A stretch of DNA of 35,381 nucleotides from Streptococcus parasanguinis (GTDB taxonomy: Bacteria > Bacillota > Bacilli > Lactobacillales > Streptococcaceae): NCBI GenBank assembly GCA_018365265.1, contig JAGZKI010000025.1:1-35381 (forward strand), given 5' to 3'. The notes beneath the pieces were generated by a model. That model was not told the DNA's origin and did not search any database. It worked only from the letters and a program-made list of their open reading frames with translations. Shown piece after piece: positions 22,055 to 30,174 of this stretch. A program made the position numbers and the translations under genes. Positions within the stretch are counted from its first letter, which is position 1, and each line of letters starts with the position of its first letter.

Positions 22055-23041
22055 TTAGTTTTTAGAAGCTTCTTGGAATTCAGGGTTTTTCCATGCTTCA
22101 TCAATGATTGCTTGCAATTCATCAGCAGAAGCTTTCATTTTTTGTTGTTCCGCATCGTTCAATGGGATGTTCACTGGACGTACAATACCGTGTGCACCTA
22201 CGATGGCAGGTTGACCGATAAAGACGTTGCTAACACCATATTGACCTTCTTGGAATACAGAAAGTGGAAGTACTGCATTTTCGTCATCAAGGATTGCTTT
22301 AGTGATACGAGCAAGGGCAACAGCGATACCGTAGTATGTAGCACCTTTTTTATTGATGATGGTGTAAGCAGCATCACGAACACCTTCGAACAATTCGATC
22401 AATTCAGTTTCTTGAACGTTTTGAGTGTCTTTAAGGAATTCTTCAAGGTTTACACCAGCGATGTTAGCGTGTGACCATACAGCGAATTCTGAGTCCCCGT
22501 GTTCACCCATGATGTAGGCGTGCACTGAACGAGCATCAACGTCCAATTTTTCAGCAAGTGCTTGACGGAAACGAGCTGAGTCAAGAGAAGTACCAGAACC
22601 GATAACGCGTTCTTTAGGGAATCCTGAGAATTTCCATGTAGAGTATGTCAAAACGTCAACTGGGTTAGCAGCTACAAGGAAGATACCGTTGAATCCTGAT
22701 TCAATAACTTGTGTTACGATTGACTTGTTAATGGCAAGGTTTTTACCAACAAGATCAAGGCGAGTTTCACCTGGTTTTTGAGGAGCACCTGCAGTAATTA
22801 CAACAAGGTCAGCATCCGCACAGTCAGCGTACTCAGCCGCATAGATCTTCTTAGGTGAAGTGAAGGCAAGGGCGTGGCTAAGGTCAAGCGCATCTCCGAC
22901 AGCTTTTTCGTGCAATTGAGGAATTTCGATAATTCCAAGCTCTTGTGCAATTCCTTGGTTGACAAGTGCAAATGCATAAGATGAACCTACGGCACCGTCA
23001 CCGACAAGGATAACTTTTTTGTGTTGTTTAGTCAAATCCAT
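22055..23041 (-). CDS. ldh: L-lactate dehydrogenase
   Basis: Reduces pyruvate to L-lactate with NADH, the main fermentation end step in streptococci. 328 residues from ATG 23041 (MDLTKQHKKVILVGDGAVGSSYAF), with the NAD-binding GxGxxG. VAANPVDVLTY and the catalytic His in IMGEHGDSEF, plus the substrate Arg in GSGTSLDSARFR, are L-LDH signatures. The open frame extends to 23122, but the extra 27 residues read through the promoter and do not fit the family. GAAGGAGA precedes the chosen start by about 11 bases. Single-gene transcript on the minus strand, with a catabolite-response-like site upstream. Confidence 0.97.
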   Translation of the reverse strand: MDLTKQHKKVILVGDGAVGSSYAFALVNQGIAQELGIIEIPQLHEKAVGDALDLSHALAFTSPKKIYAAEYADCADADLVVITAGAPQKPGETRLDLVGKNLAINKSIVTQVIESGFNGIFLVAANPVDVLTYSTWKFSGFPKERVIGSGTSLDSARFRQALAEKLDVDARSVHAYIMGEHGDSEFAVWSHANIAGVNLEEFLKDTQNVQETELIELFEGVRDAAYTIINKKGATYYGIAVALARITKAILDDENAVLPLSVFQEGQYGVSNVFIGQPAIVGAHGIVRPVNIPLNDAEQQKMKASADELQAIIDEAWKNPEFQEASKN

Positions 23042-23093
23042 GAGTCTAAACGTCTCCTTCATTTTTTTTTGAGATAGATTCTCATACGACTTC

Positions 23094-23122
23094 ATTCTAC
23101 CACTTTTGAAAGTCTTTGTCAT
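23094..23122 (-). promoter_or_regulatory. ldh promoter
   Basis: On the minus strand ATGACA (23122-23117), a 17-base spacer and TAGAAT (23099-23094). The transcript would start near 23087. Confidence 0.65.
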
Positions 23123-23143
23123 CTGAAACAGTATGAATCCTTG

Positions 23144-23159
23144 ATGTAAACGTTTTTAC
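23144..23159 (-). promoter_or_regulatory. cre-like site (CcpA) upstream of ldh
   Basis: ATGTAAACGTTTTTAC matches the cre consensus WTGNAANCGNWNNCAW at 14 of 16 positions on the plus strand, and equally well on the minus strand. Its centre is about 64 bases upstream of the predicted ldh start, a position from which CcpA activates ldh in lactic acid bacteria. Confidence 0.55.
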
Positions 23160-23194
23160 GTTTGTGTTCCTAAGAAGAAAAATAGGCTAAAATG

Positions 23195-23203
23195 TGTTAT
23201 AAT
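23195..23203 (+). promoter_or_regulatory. gyrA extended -10 promoter
   Basis: TGT-TATAAT, an extended -10 (TGn) element with no good -35, 36 bases before the gyrA ATG. Confidence 0.65.
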
Positions 23204-23239
23204 AGTATGGTGAATTAAGTAAAGAGAGGCATTTTTTGA

Positions 23240-25696
23240 ATGCAGGATAATAATCTAATTGATGTGAATTTAACATCAGAAATGAAGACGAGTTTTATCG
23301 ATTATGCGATGAGTGTTATCGTAGCTCGTGCCCTACCTGATGTTCGGGATGGTTTAAAACCCGTTCACCGTCGTATTTTGTATGGTATGAATGAATTGGG
23401 TGTTACGCCAGATAAACCACATAAGAAGTCAGCCCGTATCACAGGGGATGTTATGGGTAAATACCACCCACACGGGGATTCCTCTATTTATGAAGCCATG
23501 GTTCGGATGGCGCAATGGTGGAGCTATCGCTATATGCTAGTGGACGGCCATGGGAACTTTGGTTCTATGGACGGAGATGGGGCCGCTGCACAACGGTATA
23601 CCGAAGCCCGTATGAGTAAGATCGCACTTGAGATGTTGCGGGATATCAATAAGAATACAGTTGATTTTGCAGATAACTATGATGCCAGTGAGCGGGAGCC
23701 CATGGTGCTACCAGCACGCTTCCCTAACCTTCTTGTGAATGGAGCTACAGGGATTGCTGTAGGTATGGCTACCAATATTCCACCTCATAATCTCGGTGAA
23801 ACAATAGATGCCGTCAAATTGATGATGGACAATCCTGAAGTGACCACTCGTGAACTCATGGAAGTGCTGCCTGGTCCAGATTTTCCAACCGGAGCCTTGG
23901 TCATGGGGAAATCAGGTATTCATAAGGCCTATGAAACAGGGAAAGGTTCAATTGTTCTTCGCTCTCGTACAGAGATTGAAGTGACCAAGAGTGGTCGTGA
24001 ACGGATTGTCGTTACCGAGTTCCCATATATGGTCAACAAAACCAAGGTTCACGAACATATCGTTCGCTTGGTGCAAGAAAAACGGATCGAAGGGATTACA
24101 GCTGTACGTGATGAGTCTAACCGTGAAGGGGTTCGATTTGTGATCGAGGTTCGTAGGGATGCTTCGGCTAATGTCATTTTGAACAACCTATTTAAGATGA
24201 CGCAAATGCAAACCAACTTTGGCTTCAATATGTTGGCGATTCAAAACGGTGTTCCAAAGATCCTTTCTCTTCGTCAAATTTTAGGTGCGTATATCGAGCA
24301 CCAAACAGAAGTGGTGACTCGCCGGACCATCTTTGATAAAGAAAAAGCTGAAGCTCGTGCCCATATTTTAGAAGGCTTGCTGATTGCTTTGGATCACATT
24401 GATGAAGTAATCCGAATCATCCGCAATAGCCAGACAGACGCTGAAGCACAAGCTGAGTTGATGTCGAAGTTCAAGCTCTCTGAACGTCAAAGTCAAGCCA
24501 TTTTGGACATGCGTCTTCGTCGTTTGACCGGTTTGGAACGAGACAAGATCCAGAGTGAATATGACGACTTGGTTGCCCTGATTGCTGATTTGGCTGATAT
24601 TTTGGCTAAACCAGAGCGTGTGGCGACTATCATCAAGGAAGAATTAGAAGAAGTCAAACGCAAGTTTGGCGATGCTCGTCGAACTGAGTTGATGGTAGGG
24701 GAAGTTCTTTCTCTTGAAGATGAGGACTTGATTGAAGAAACAGATGTCTTAATTACCCTTTCTAATAAAGGATACATCAAACGTTTGGACCAAGCTGAAT
24801 TTACTGCACAAAAACGTGGTGGACGTGGGGTCCAAGGAACCGGTGTGAAGGACGATGACTTTGTTCGTGAATTGGTTTCTACGAGCACCCATGATCATTT
24901 GCTCTTCTTTACCAATAAGGGGCGTGTCTATCGTCTGAAAGGTTATGAGATTCCAGAATATGGCCGTACAGCCAAAGGATTGCCAATCGTCAACCTCTTA
25001 AAATTGGACGAAGGTGAATCGATTCAAACCATTATCAATGTGGAGCAAGACCGCAGTGATGAAGCTTATCTCTTCTTTACGACGCGACAAGGTTTAGTCA
25101 AACGGACCAATGTAGCTGAATTTTCAAATATTCGTCAGAACGGTCTCAAAGCTCTGAATCTGCGAGATGAGGATGAATTGATCAATGTCTTCCTTACAGA
25201 TGGCAATACTGACGTTATTATCGGTACCAAGTATGGTTATTCTGTCCGCTTTAATGAGGCTGTAGTCCGGAATATGGGGCGTTCTGCCACAGGTGTACGT
25301 GGTGTGAATCTCCGTGAAGGAGACAAGGTTGTAGGTGCTAGTGTCGTTACGGATCAAGATGAAGTATTGATCATCACTGAAAAAGGGTATGGTAAGCGGA
25401 CAATGGCTGGCGAATACCCAACCAAAGGCCGTGGCGGTAAAGGAATCAAGACAGCCAATATCACAGAGAAAAATGGTCCTTTAGCTGGTCTTTTAACCGT
25501 TAAAGGGGATGAAGATCTGATGATCATTACCGATACAGGAGTCATGATCCGGACAGGTGTGGCTAACATTTCTCAAACGGGTCGTTCAACTCAGGGTGTC
25601 AAAGTCATGAGACTGGATCAGGATGCGAAAATTGTAACCTTTACAACTGTCCAGCCTGATGAAAAAGATGAAGAAGTAGTGGAAGAAAACGAATAG
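23240..25696 (+). CDS. gyrA: DNA gyrase subunit A
   Basis: Breakage-reunion subunit of gyrase, which introduces negative supercoils. 818 residues. The catalytic Tyr120 is in AAAQRYTEARM. The quinolone-determining Ser81 and Glu85 (GDSSIYE) are wild type. The GyrA box is present at 524-530 as QKRGGRG in the C-terminal pinwheel, which distinguishes it from ParC at 15534; the tail is acidic. Start ATG 23240 behind AGAGAGG, 12-13 bases away. srtA follows after 13 bases without a terminator, as is usual in streptococci. Confidence 0.98.
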   Translation: MQDNNLIDVNLTSEMKTSFIDYAMSVIVARALPDVRDGLKPVHRRILYGMNELGVTPDKPHKKSARITGDVMGKYHPHGDSSIYEAMVRMAQWWSYRYMLVDGHGNFGSMDGDGAAAQRYTEARMSKIALEMLRDINKNTVDFADNYDASEREPMVLPARFPNLLVNGATGIAVGMATNIPPHNLGETIDAVKLMMDNPEVTTRELMEVLPGPDFPTGALVMGKSGIHKAYETGKGSIVLRSRTEIEVTKSGRERIVVTEFPYMVNKTKVHEHIVRLVQEKRIEGITAVRDESNREGVRFVIEVRRDASANVILNNLFKMTQMQTNFGFNMLAIQNGVPKILSLRQILGAYIEHQTEVVTRRTIFDKEKAEARAHILEGLLIALDHIDEVIRIIRNSQTDAEAQAELMSKFKLSERQSQAILDMRLRRLTGLERDKIQSEYDDLVALIADLADILAKPERVATIIKEELEEVKRKFGDARRTELMVGEVLSLEDEDLIEETDVLITLSNKGYIKRLDQAEFTAQKRGGRGVQGTGVKDDDFVRELVSTSTHDHLLFFTNKGRVYRLKGYEIPEYGRTAKGLPIVNLLKLDEGESIQTIINVEQDRSDEAYLFFTTRQGLVKRTNVAEFSNIRQNGLKALNLRDEDELINVFLTDGNTDVIIGTKYGYSVRFNEAVVRNMGRSATGVRGVNLREGDKVVGASVVTDQDEVLIITEKGYGKRTMAGEYPTKGRGGKGIKTANITEKNGPLAGLLTVKGDEDLMIITDTGVMIRTGVANISQTGRSTQGVKVMRLDQDAKIVTFTTVQPDEKDEEVVEENE

Positions 25697-25709
25697 ATAA
25701 GGGGACAGC

Positions 25710-26453
25710 ATGTCACGCAAAAGAAAAAAGAAAGAGAGTTTACGTAATACTCTTATCAACATCGTTGCAACACTTTTGATTATTCTCTCGCTTCTCTTAA
25801 TTTTCAATGCTCCGATCCGCAATATGATCATGGTTTGGCATACCAACCAATACCAGGTTAGCAAGGTCGATAAAAAGACTATTGATAAAAACAAAGAAGT
25901 GAAGACGAGCTTTGATTTCAAACATGTCCAGTCACTCTCGACGGAAGCCGTGATCAATGCCCAATGGCAGGCTCAAAAACTTCCTGTAATTGGGGGGATT
26001 TCGATTCCTGAATTGAACATGAACCTTCCAATTTTTAAAGGACTCGAAAACGTAGCCCTTTACTATGGAGCAGGGACTATGAAGGAAAACCAAGTCATGG
26101 GACAAGGCAATTATTCTCTTGCTAGTCACCACGTATTTGGCCTTACTGGAGCAAATGCCATGCTGTTCTCACCATTAGAGAAAGCCAAGGCTGGTATGAA
26201 GATCTACATCACGGACAAAGAAAAAATCTATACTTATGTCATCTCGTCTGTTGAGACAGTGACTCCAGACCGTGTAGATGTCATTCAAGATCGTGAAGGT
26301 GTTAATGAAATCACCTTGGTGACCTGTGAGGATGCTGCAGCGACTTACCGTACGATTGTAAAAGGAAACTTGGAAACCTCTGTTGACTATGACAAGGCTC
26401 CAAAGGACATCCTGGATTCATTCAGCAAGTCTTATAATCAAATGCAACTTTAA
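25710..26453 (+). CDS. srtA: sortase A
   Basis: Class A transpeptidase that cleaves LPXTG surface proteins and links them to cell-wall peptide cross-bridges. 247 residues: a basic N-terminus (SRKRKKKESLRN), then one membrane helix (about 15-33) that anchors it, and then the extracellular beta-barrel. The catalytic triad is visible: His140 (SLASHHVFG), Cys206 (TLVTCEDAAATYR) and Arg214. Start ATG 25710 follows AAGGGGACAGC. It is co-transcribed with gyrA and ended by the hairpin at 26459. Confidence 0.96.
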   Translation: MSRKRKKKESLRNTLINIVATLLIILSLLLIFNAPIRNMIMVWHTNQYQVSKVDKKTIDKNKEVKTSFDFKHVQSLSTEAVINAQWQAQKLPVIGGISIPELNMNLPIFKGLENVALYYGAGTMKENQVMGQGNYSLASHHVFGLTGANAMLFSPLEKAKAGMKIYITDKEKIYTYVISSVETVTPDRVDVIQDREGVNEITLVTCEDAAATYRTIVKGNLETSVDYDKAPKDILDSFSKSYNQMQL

Positions 26454-26458
26454 GAAAT

Positions 26459-26491
26459 AAAGCCCGAGGCAGAGATGCCGGGGCTTTTTTC
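26459..26491 (+). terminator. gyrA-srtA terminator
   Basis: AAAGCCC...GGCA and TGCC...GGGGCTTT pair around GAGA, with a small bulge; six T follow. Confidence 0.85.
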
Positions 26492-26592
26492 TTTATAGTA
26501 TGGCATGAAATAACTAAAGGATTCTTGTAAAATTGTAAGCGATTGGTAATATAATGTAAGGAATTTGTCATAATATTGAGGGAAAATAGGTA

Positions 26593-26598
26593 TATAAT
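26593..26598 (+). promoter_or_regulatory. -10 element before the 92-aa gene
   Basis: A consensus TATAAT, 34 bases before the GTG. No convincing -35 hexamer is seen at the right distance. Confidence 0.45.
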
Positions 26599-26632
26599 AA
26601 GAGGAGAAAGAGTATGATAAGGAGGTAGAATA

Positions 26633-26911
26633 GTGACAAAAGAGCGAATTTATCATCTCTTGCATCATTTCTATAATCTCTTAATAAATGATTTTCCACG
26701 AAATGGATTAATTACGAAAGGAATCTACGAAGTAGAGCAGGTCTACCAAGCTTTAGAGGCCATTCCTCAGAGCCAGGAGTACTTGATTCGCTGTGAAATT
26801 CAACAGTTTTTAAAAGAGCTTGAACAAGTTCAAACAGGTTACCAGATCCGCTTTAATAAAGATGAAGTCTTAGTGTTAGATGATTTGAAGCAAGAAATCG
26901 CCAGTAAATAA
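26633..26911 (+). CDS. conserved hypothetical protein, 92 aa
   Basis: 92 residues, largely helical and soluble (KERIYHLLHHFYNLL, QVYQALEAIPQ, RCEIQQFLKELEQVQ), without a recognised domain. It starts at GTG 26633, five bases after AAGGAGG (26622) and its purine tail, which strongly supports translation. It lies between srtA and radC, with a 54-base gap to radC that holds the radC ribosome binding site. No function can be inferred; co-transcription with radC is possible. Confidence 0.7.
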   Translation: MTKERIYHLLHHFYNLLINDFPRNGLITKGIYEVEQVYQALEAIPQSQEYLIRCEIQQFLKELEQVQTGYQIRFNKDEVLVLDDLKQEIASK

Positions 26912-26965
26912 TGAAAGGTCGTTATTTTCTCAATTTATTACGAATTAATAAGTGAGGAGGAAATT

Positions 26966-27649
26966 ATGTACGACATATCATTTATTGAACCATCTTTGCT
27001 TCCTAGGGAGCGCTTAGTTTCTGAAGGGGTGGATAAGCTAAGTCATCAGGAATTGTTATCCATTCTCTTACGGACAGGTAACAAGCAAAAAAGCGTTTAT
27101 GAGATTGCACAAGGTCTTTTGAGCTCGGTAAATAGTTTAAAGGAGTTAGGGCAATTAACCCTAGAGGAGCTACAGGAAATCTCTGGCATTGGGCGAGTGA
27201 AGGCCATCGAACTTCAGGCTGTTATTGAGTTTGGACGAAGGATTCATAAAGATGAACTAATGAGTTCCGAACAAATCATGAGTAGTCAGAAATTGGCCCA
27301 TAAAATTCAACAGGAAATTGGCCATAAAAAGCAGGAGCACCTGGTTGCCCTTTATTTGAATACCCAAAATGAAATTATTCATCAACAGACGATCTTTATT
27401 GGAACAGTGAATCGAAGTATCGCGGAGCCGCGTGAAATCCTGCATTATGCACTGAAGCACATGGCAACCTCCATTATCTTGGCTCACAATCATCCATCTG
27501 GTGCTGTGTTCCCCAGTAAAAATGATGATGAAGTCACTCAGCGAGTCTTAGAGGCCTGTGAAGTAATGGGGTTGACCCTATTGGATCATTTGATTGTATC
27601 CGAAGAAAACTACTATAGTTATCGAGAAGAAACGGATTATTTGGTATAA
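26966..27649 (+). CDS. radC: RadC family protein (JAB/MPN domain)
   Basis: 227 residues. A helix-hairpin-helix segment (LEELQEISGIGRVKAIELQAVIE, about 63-85, given here in two overlapping parts: ISGIGRVKAIEL is the core) precedes a JAB1/MPN metalloprotease-like domain. The metal motif is AHNHPSGAVFPSKNDDE (HxHPSG...D), complete with both His and the Asp. RadC was once linked to DNA repair; later work made this doubtful, and its biochemical role is not settled. It is often found near mobile elements, but here it is a normal chromosomal gene. Start ATG 26966 behind GAGGAGG. Confidence 0.93.
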   Translation: MYDISFIEPSLLPRERLVSEGVDKLSHQELLSILLRTGNKQKSVYEIAQGLLSSVNSLKELGQLTLEELQEISGIGRVKAIELQAVIEFGRRIHKDELMSSEQIMSSQKLAHKIQQEIGHKKQEHLVALYLNTQNEIIHQQTIFIGTVNRSIAEPREILHYALKHMATSIILAHNHPSGAVFPSKNDDEVTQRVLEACEVMGLTLLDHLIVSEENYYSYREETDYLV

Positions 27650-27683
27650 AAAAGGTTGGAACCTTCTTGTTCCAACCTTTTTG
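27650..27683. terminator. bidirectional terminator between radC and rex
   Basis: AAAAGGTTGGAAC (27650-27662) pairs perfectly with GTTCCAACCTTTT (27669-27681), with A and T runs on the outside. Confidence 0.9.
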
Positions 27684-27701
27684 TTGTTGAAGTATAAGTC
27701 T

Positions 27702-28349
27702 TTATTCTTCGTTTTTACGCATAAAATAAAGAAGTGTTTGCAATTCACTAGTAAGATCGACATATTGGACAACAACCTCTTTAGGAACTGTCAGATGGAC
27801 TGGAGAAAAGCTTAGAATTCCTTTGACACCAGCATCTACTAAAAGACTAGCAACTTCTTGAGCCTTAACACTTGGAACAGTTAGAATGGCTGTTTGAATG
27901 CCTTCTTTTTTGAGATTCTCTTTGATCGTAGAAATCCCATAAATGGGGATCCCATCCTTACTTTTGGTATTAATCAGTTCATGATCATCTACATCAAAAG
28001 CCATGACAATTTTCATTTTATTTCGCTCATGGAAACGGTAATTAAGAAGGGCGCTTCCCATATTTCCGATCCCAACAATAGCGACATTAGTAATAGCATT
28101 GTCATTTAAAAGATCTGCAAAGAAGTTCATCAGTTTTTTTACATCATAACCAAATCCACGTCTTCCCAATTCACCAAAATAAGAAAAATCTCTGCGAACA
28201 GTAGCAGAGTCAATCCCAATTGCATCCGCAATTTGCTTGGAATTGGCGCGCTCTATTTTTTCAGAGTTAAAGCGTTTAAAAATGCGGTAGTAGAGCGATA
28301 AGCGTTTTGCTGTTGCGCGTGGAATTGGAGTATTTTTATCATGTTTCAC
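27702..28349 (-). CDS. rex: redox-sensing transcriptional repressor Rex
   Basis: Dimeric repressor that senses the NADH/NAD+ ratio and controls fermentation genes. 215 residues from GTG 28349: KHDKNTPIPRATAKRLSLYY is the family start. The winged helix contains SKQIADAIGIDSATVRRDFS, and the Rossmann domain has VAIVGIGNMGSALLNY (GxGxxG) and ends in the C-terminal swapped helix (LTSELQTLLYFM). The frame is open back to 28400, but that part crosses the promoter. AAGGGAAAGG lies about 10 bases upstream of the GTG. Its promoter carries a Rex half-site, so autoregulation is likely. Confidence 0.96.
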   Translation of the reverse strand: MKHDKNTPIPRATAKRLSLYYRIFKRFNSEKIERANSKQIADAIGIDSATVRRDFSYFGELGRRGFGYDVKKLMNFFADLLNDNAITNVAIVGIGNMGSALLNYRFHERNKMKIVMAFDVDDHELINTKSKDGIPIYGISTIKENLKKEGIQTAILTVPSVKAQEVASLLVDAGVKGILSFSPVHLTVPKEVVVQYVDLTSELQTLLYFMRKNEE

Positions 28350-28371
28350 AATATCACAACCTTTCCCTCTT

Positions 28372-28400
28372 ATTGTATAGGAAGATTGTGAAAAAATCAA
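28372..28400 (-). promoter_or_regulatory. rex promoter with a Rex half-operator
   Basis: On the minus strand TTGATT (28400-28395), a 17-base spacer and TACAAT (28377-28372). The spacer contains TTCACAA (28392-28386), a perfect right half of the Rex operator TTGTGAAATATTTCACAA; the left half matches at only about four of seven positions. Confidence 0.55.
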
Positions 28401-28442
28401 CTATCTAGAGCGGTTTTTCAAAAATATTTTTGTCTAAAGAAA

Positions 28443-28480
28443 AAGCTGATGGCGATGGAGAGTTCCATCAACATCAGCTT
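28443..28480 (-). terminator. terminator of the prs-desulfurase operon
   Basis: On the minus strand AAGCTGATG...ATGGA pairs with TCCAT...CATCAGCTT around ACTC, with one 3x3 internal loop, then TTTTC. The stop codon of the last gene overlaps the stem. Confidence 0.85.
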
Positions 28481-28694
28481 AGTTTTCAGCTTGCTCTACC
28501 TTTTTCAAAAAAGCATAGAGTCCTTCGACTCGTCCTGTATAGGGGAGTTTTTCTCCCTTGTATTCAATGGATACGATTGAGTAAGAGTCAGGCAGGGTTA
28601 CACAGCCTGAAAAAGCTAGGATACAGGCTGCAAGGTCAGGATAAGTAGTCGTTCTTTCTACTTGGTAAGCATCGATATAAGTTAGGGTTACCAT
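28479..28694 (-). CDS. DUF4649-like small protein
   Basis: 71 residues starting MVTLTYIDAYQVERTTTYPD and containing FSGCVTLPDSYSIVSIEYKG. The sequence and its place after a DUF1831 gene match small streptococcal proteins I recall as DUF4649; the function is unknown. I choose ATG 28694, one base after the DUF1831 stop, rather than 28733, because the longer frame overlaps the upstream gene by 38 bases. Fourth and last gene of the prs operon. Confidence 0.65.
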   Translation of the reverse strand: MVTLTYIDAYQVERTTTYPDLAACILAFSGCVTLPDSYSIVSIEYKGEKLPYTGRVEGLYAFLKKVEQAEN

Positions 28695-28695
28695 A

Positions 28696-29043
28696 TTAGG
28701 CCTCTGTTTTGTTGAAAATTTCTCTTTCGACAAGACTATCCATTAAGAAATAGAATTTTTGTTGGATAATGTCATTTTCTGGATTTTTAAAGATATTAAC
28801 CAGGCGAAGTCCAGACTTGTCTGTAATATTGATCTTAAAACCTGTCAAATCTTTATTAAAAATGATTTTAAGTAGGAAGCCTTCGCCGCTATTTGGAACG
28901 GCTTCGAGCAAACGATTTAACTCGTAGTTTCCAACCTTTGTAACAGCGAATGTATTGTCACGTAAGGTATATTTTTTAACATTTGGGTGTAGACTATAGG
29001 TATATTTGCAGTCTTTCAATGAAACACTTGTTTCAAAAGCCAT
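28696..29043 (-). CDS. DUF1831 family protein
   Basis: 115 residues, MAFETSVSLKDCKYTYSLHP and onward, a soluble mixed alpha/beta protein without cysteine clusters. It follows the cysteine desulfurase gene by nine bases, and in my knowledge of streptococcal genomes DUF1831 genes regularly stand next to this desulfurase. A role linked to sulfur transfer is therefore possible but not shown. Start ATG 29043 behind AGGAGAACAAT. Confidence 0.75.
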   Translation of the reverse strand: MAFETSVSLKDCKYTYSLHPNVKKYTLRDNTFAVTKVGNYELNRLLEAVPNSGEGFLLKIIFNKDLTGFKINITDKSGLRLVNIFKNPENDIIQQKFYFLMDSLVEREIFNKTEA

Positions 29044-29052
29044 ATTGTTCTC

Positions 29053-30165
29053 CTATGATAAAATTTCTTTAAGTTTTGAGAGGAAGTCTTGAACCTCCTC
29101 TACGGTATTGAGTTCTGAAAAACTAATTCGAAGGGATTCTTTTAGGCGTGAGCTATCTTTTCCATAGAGCGCCTCAAGGACATGGCTGGGTTGAACTGTA
29201 CCAGCGGTACAAGCAGAACCTGTAGAGACAGAAATTCCAGCAAGATCGAGTCGCATTAATAATACATCATTTTGGACACCCGGAAAGCCAAGATTCCAAA
29301 CAAATGGAAGATGATCTTCATTCGCATTAACGTAGTAGTCGTAGGCTGCTAAACCATTGACTAGTTCTTGGCCGAGTTTTTGAACCTGGTTGAAATTTTC
29401 TTCTTGATGAAGTGTAGCTTGCTGAAGCGCAGTTGCCATCCCGACAATAGAAATGAGATTTTCCGTGCTGGCTCTCATCTTACTTTCCTGATCCCCACCA
29501 TGGATGAGATTATCAAAATCTGGGACGGCTGCATAAAGGAAGCCGACTCCCTTTGGTCCGTGGAATTTGTGGGCAGAAGCACTGAGAAAATCAATTCCCA
29601 ACTCTTCGGGATAGACAGGGACCTTTCCAATTGCTTGGACAGCATCAACATGAAAGGCGGCTGGATGATTTTTTAAGAGTTCTCCGATTTCTTTAATCGG
29701 TAACAGATTGCCTGTCTCGTTATTGGCAAACATGGTAGAGACAAGAATGGTATCCGGTCTAAGTGCCGCTTTGATATCACTAGCCTGAATGCGTCCATCT
29801 CTTGGTTGGACGATCGTCACTTCAAATCCGAAACGTTCTACAAGGTATTCGATGGGTTCAAGAACCGCATGGTGTTCCAAAGCGGTCGTAATGATGTGTT
29901 TGCCATCTGCTTGGTGTTTCAAGCAGTAGCCTTTTATAACGGTATTATTACTTTCTGATCCACCTGAAGTGAAGAAAACACGATTTGGAAGAGTATGGAG
30001 AGACTGAGCAATCTGCTCGCGAGATTCTCGGAGGAGTTTACTAGCCATCCGTCCATGAGCATGAAGACTCGATGGATTTCCAAAAGTGGTCTTCATAGTT
30101 GCAGACATTTTATCAATGACTTCAGGTAGAAGGGGAGTTGTTGCGGCATTATCAAAATATATCAC
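29053..30165 (-). CDS. cysteine desulfurase (NifS/IscS type)
   Basis: PLP enzyme that removes sulfur from cysteine to give a persulfide for Fe-S clusters or tRNA thiolation. 370 residues, class V aminotransferase fold. The start is MIYFDNAATTPLLPEV, the PLP lysine is Lys200 in SASAHKFHGPKGVGFLY, and the catalytic cysteine is Cys319 in STGSACTAGTVQPSH, on a long loop as in group I NifS/IscS proteins. GGSESNN binds the cofactor phosphate. It starts at GTG 30165 with AAGG nine bases upstream, nine bases after prs stops. No IscU or ThiI gene is adjacent, so the acceptor is unclear. Confidence 0.93.
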   Translation of the reverse strand: MIYFDNAATTPLLPEVIDKMSATMKTTFGNPSSLHAHGRMASKLLRESREQIAQSLHTLPNRVFFTSGGSESNNTVIKGYCLKHQADGKHIITTALEHHAVLEPIEYLVERFGFEVTIVQPRDGRIQASDIKAALRPDTILVSTMFANNETGNLLPIKEIGELLKNHPAAFHVDAVQAIGKVPVYPEELGIDFLSASAHKFHGPKGVGFLYAAVPDFDNLIHGGDQESKMRASTENLISIVGMATALQQATLHQEENFNQVQKLGQELVNGLAAYDYYVNANEDHLPFVWNLGFPGVQNDVLLMRLDLAGISVSTGSACTAGTVQPSHVLEALYGKDSSRLKESLRISFSELNTVEEVQDFLSKLKEILS

Positions 30166-30174
30166 ATTAAGACC

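Noticed and set aside
23042..23122. 27-residue N-terminal extension of Ldh
   Set aside because: It covers the predicted ldh promoter and ribosome binding site, and the family start is at 23041.
24493..24888. 131-codon minus-strand frame inside gyrA
   Set aside because: Serine/arginine-rich shadow frame opposite a conserved gene.
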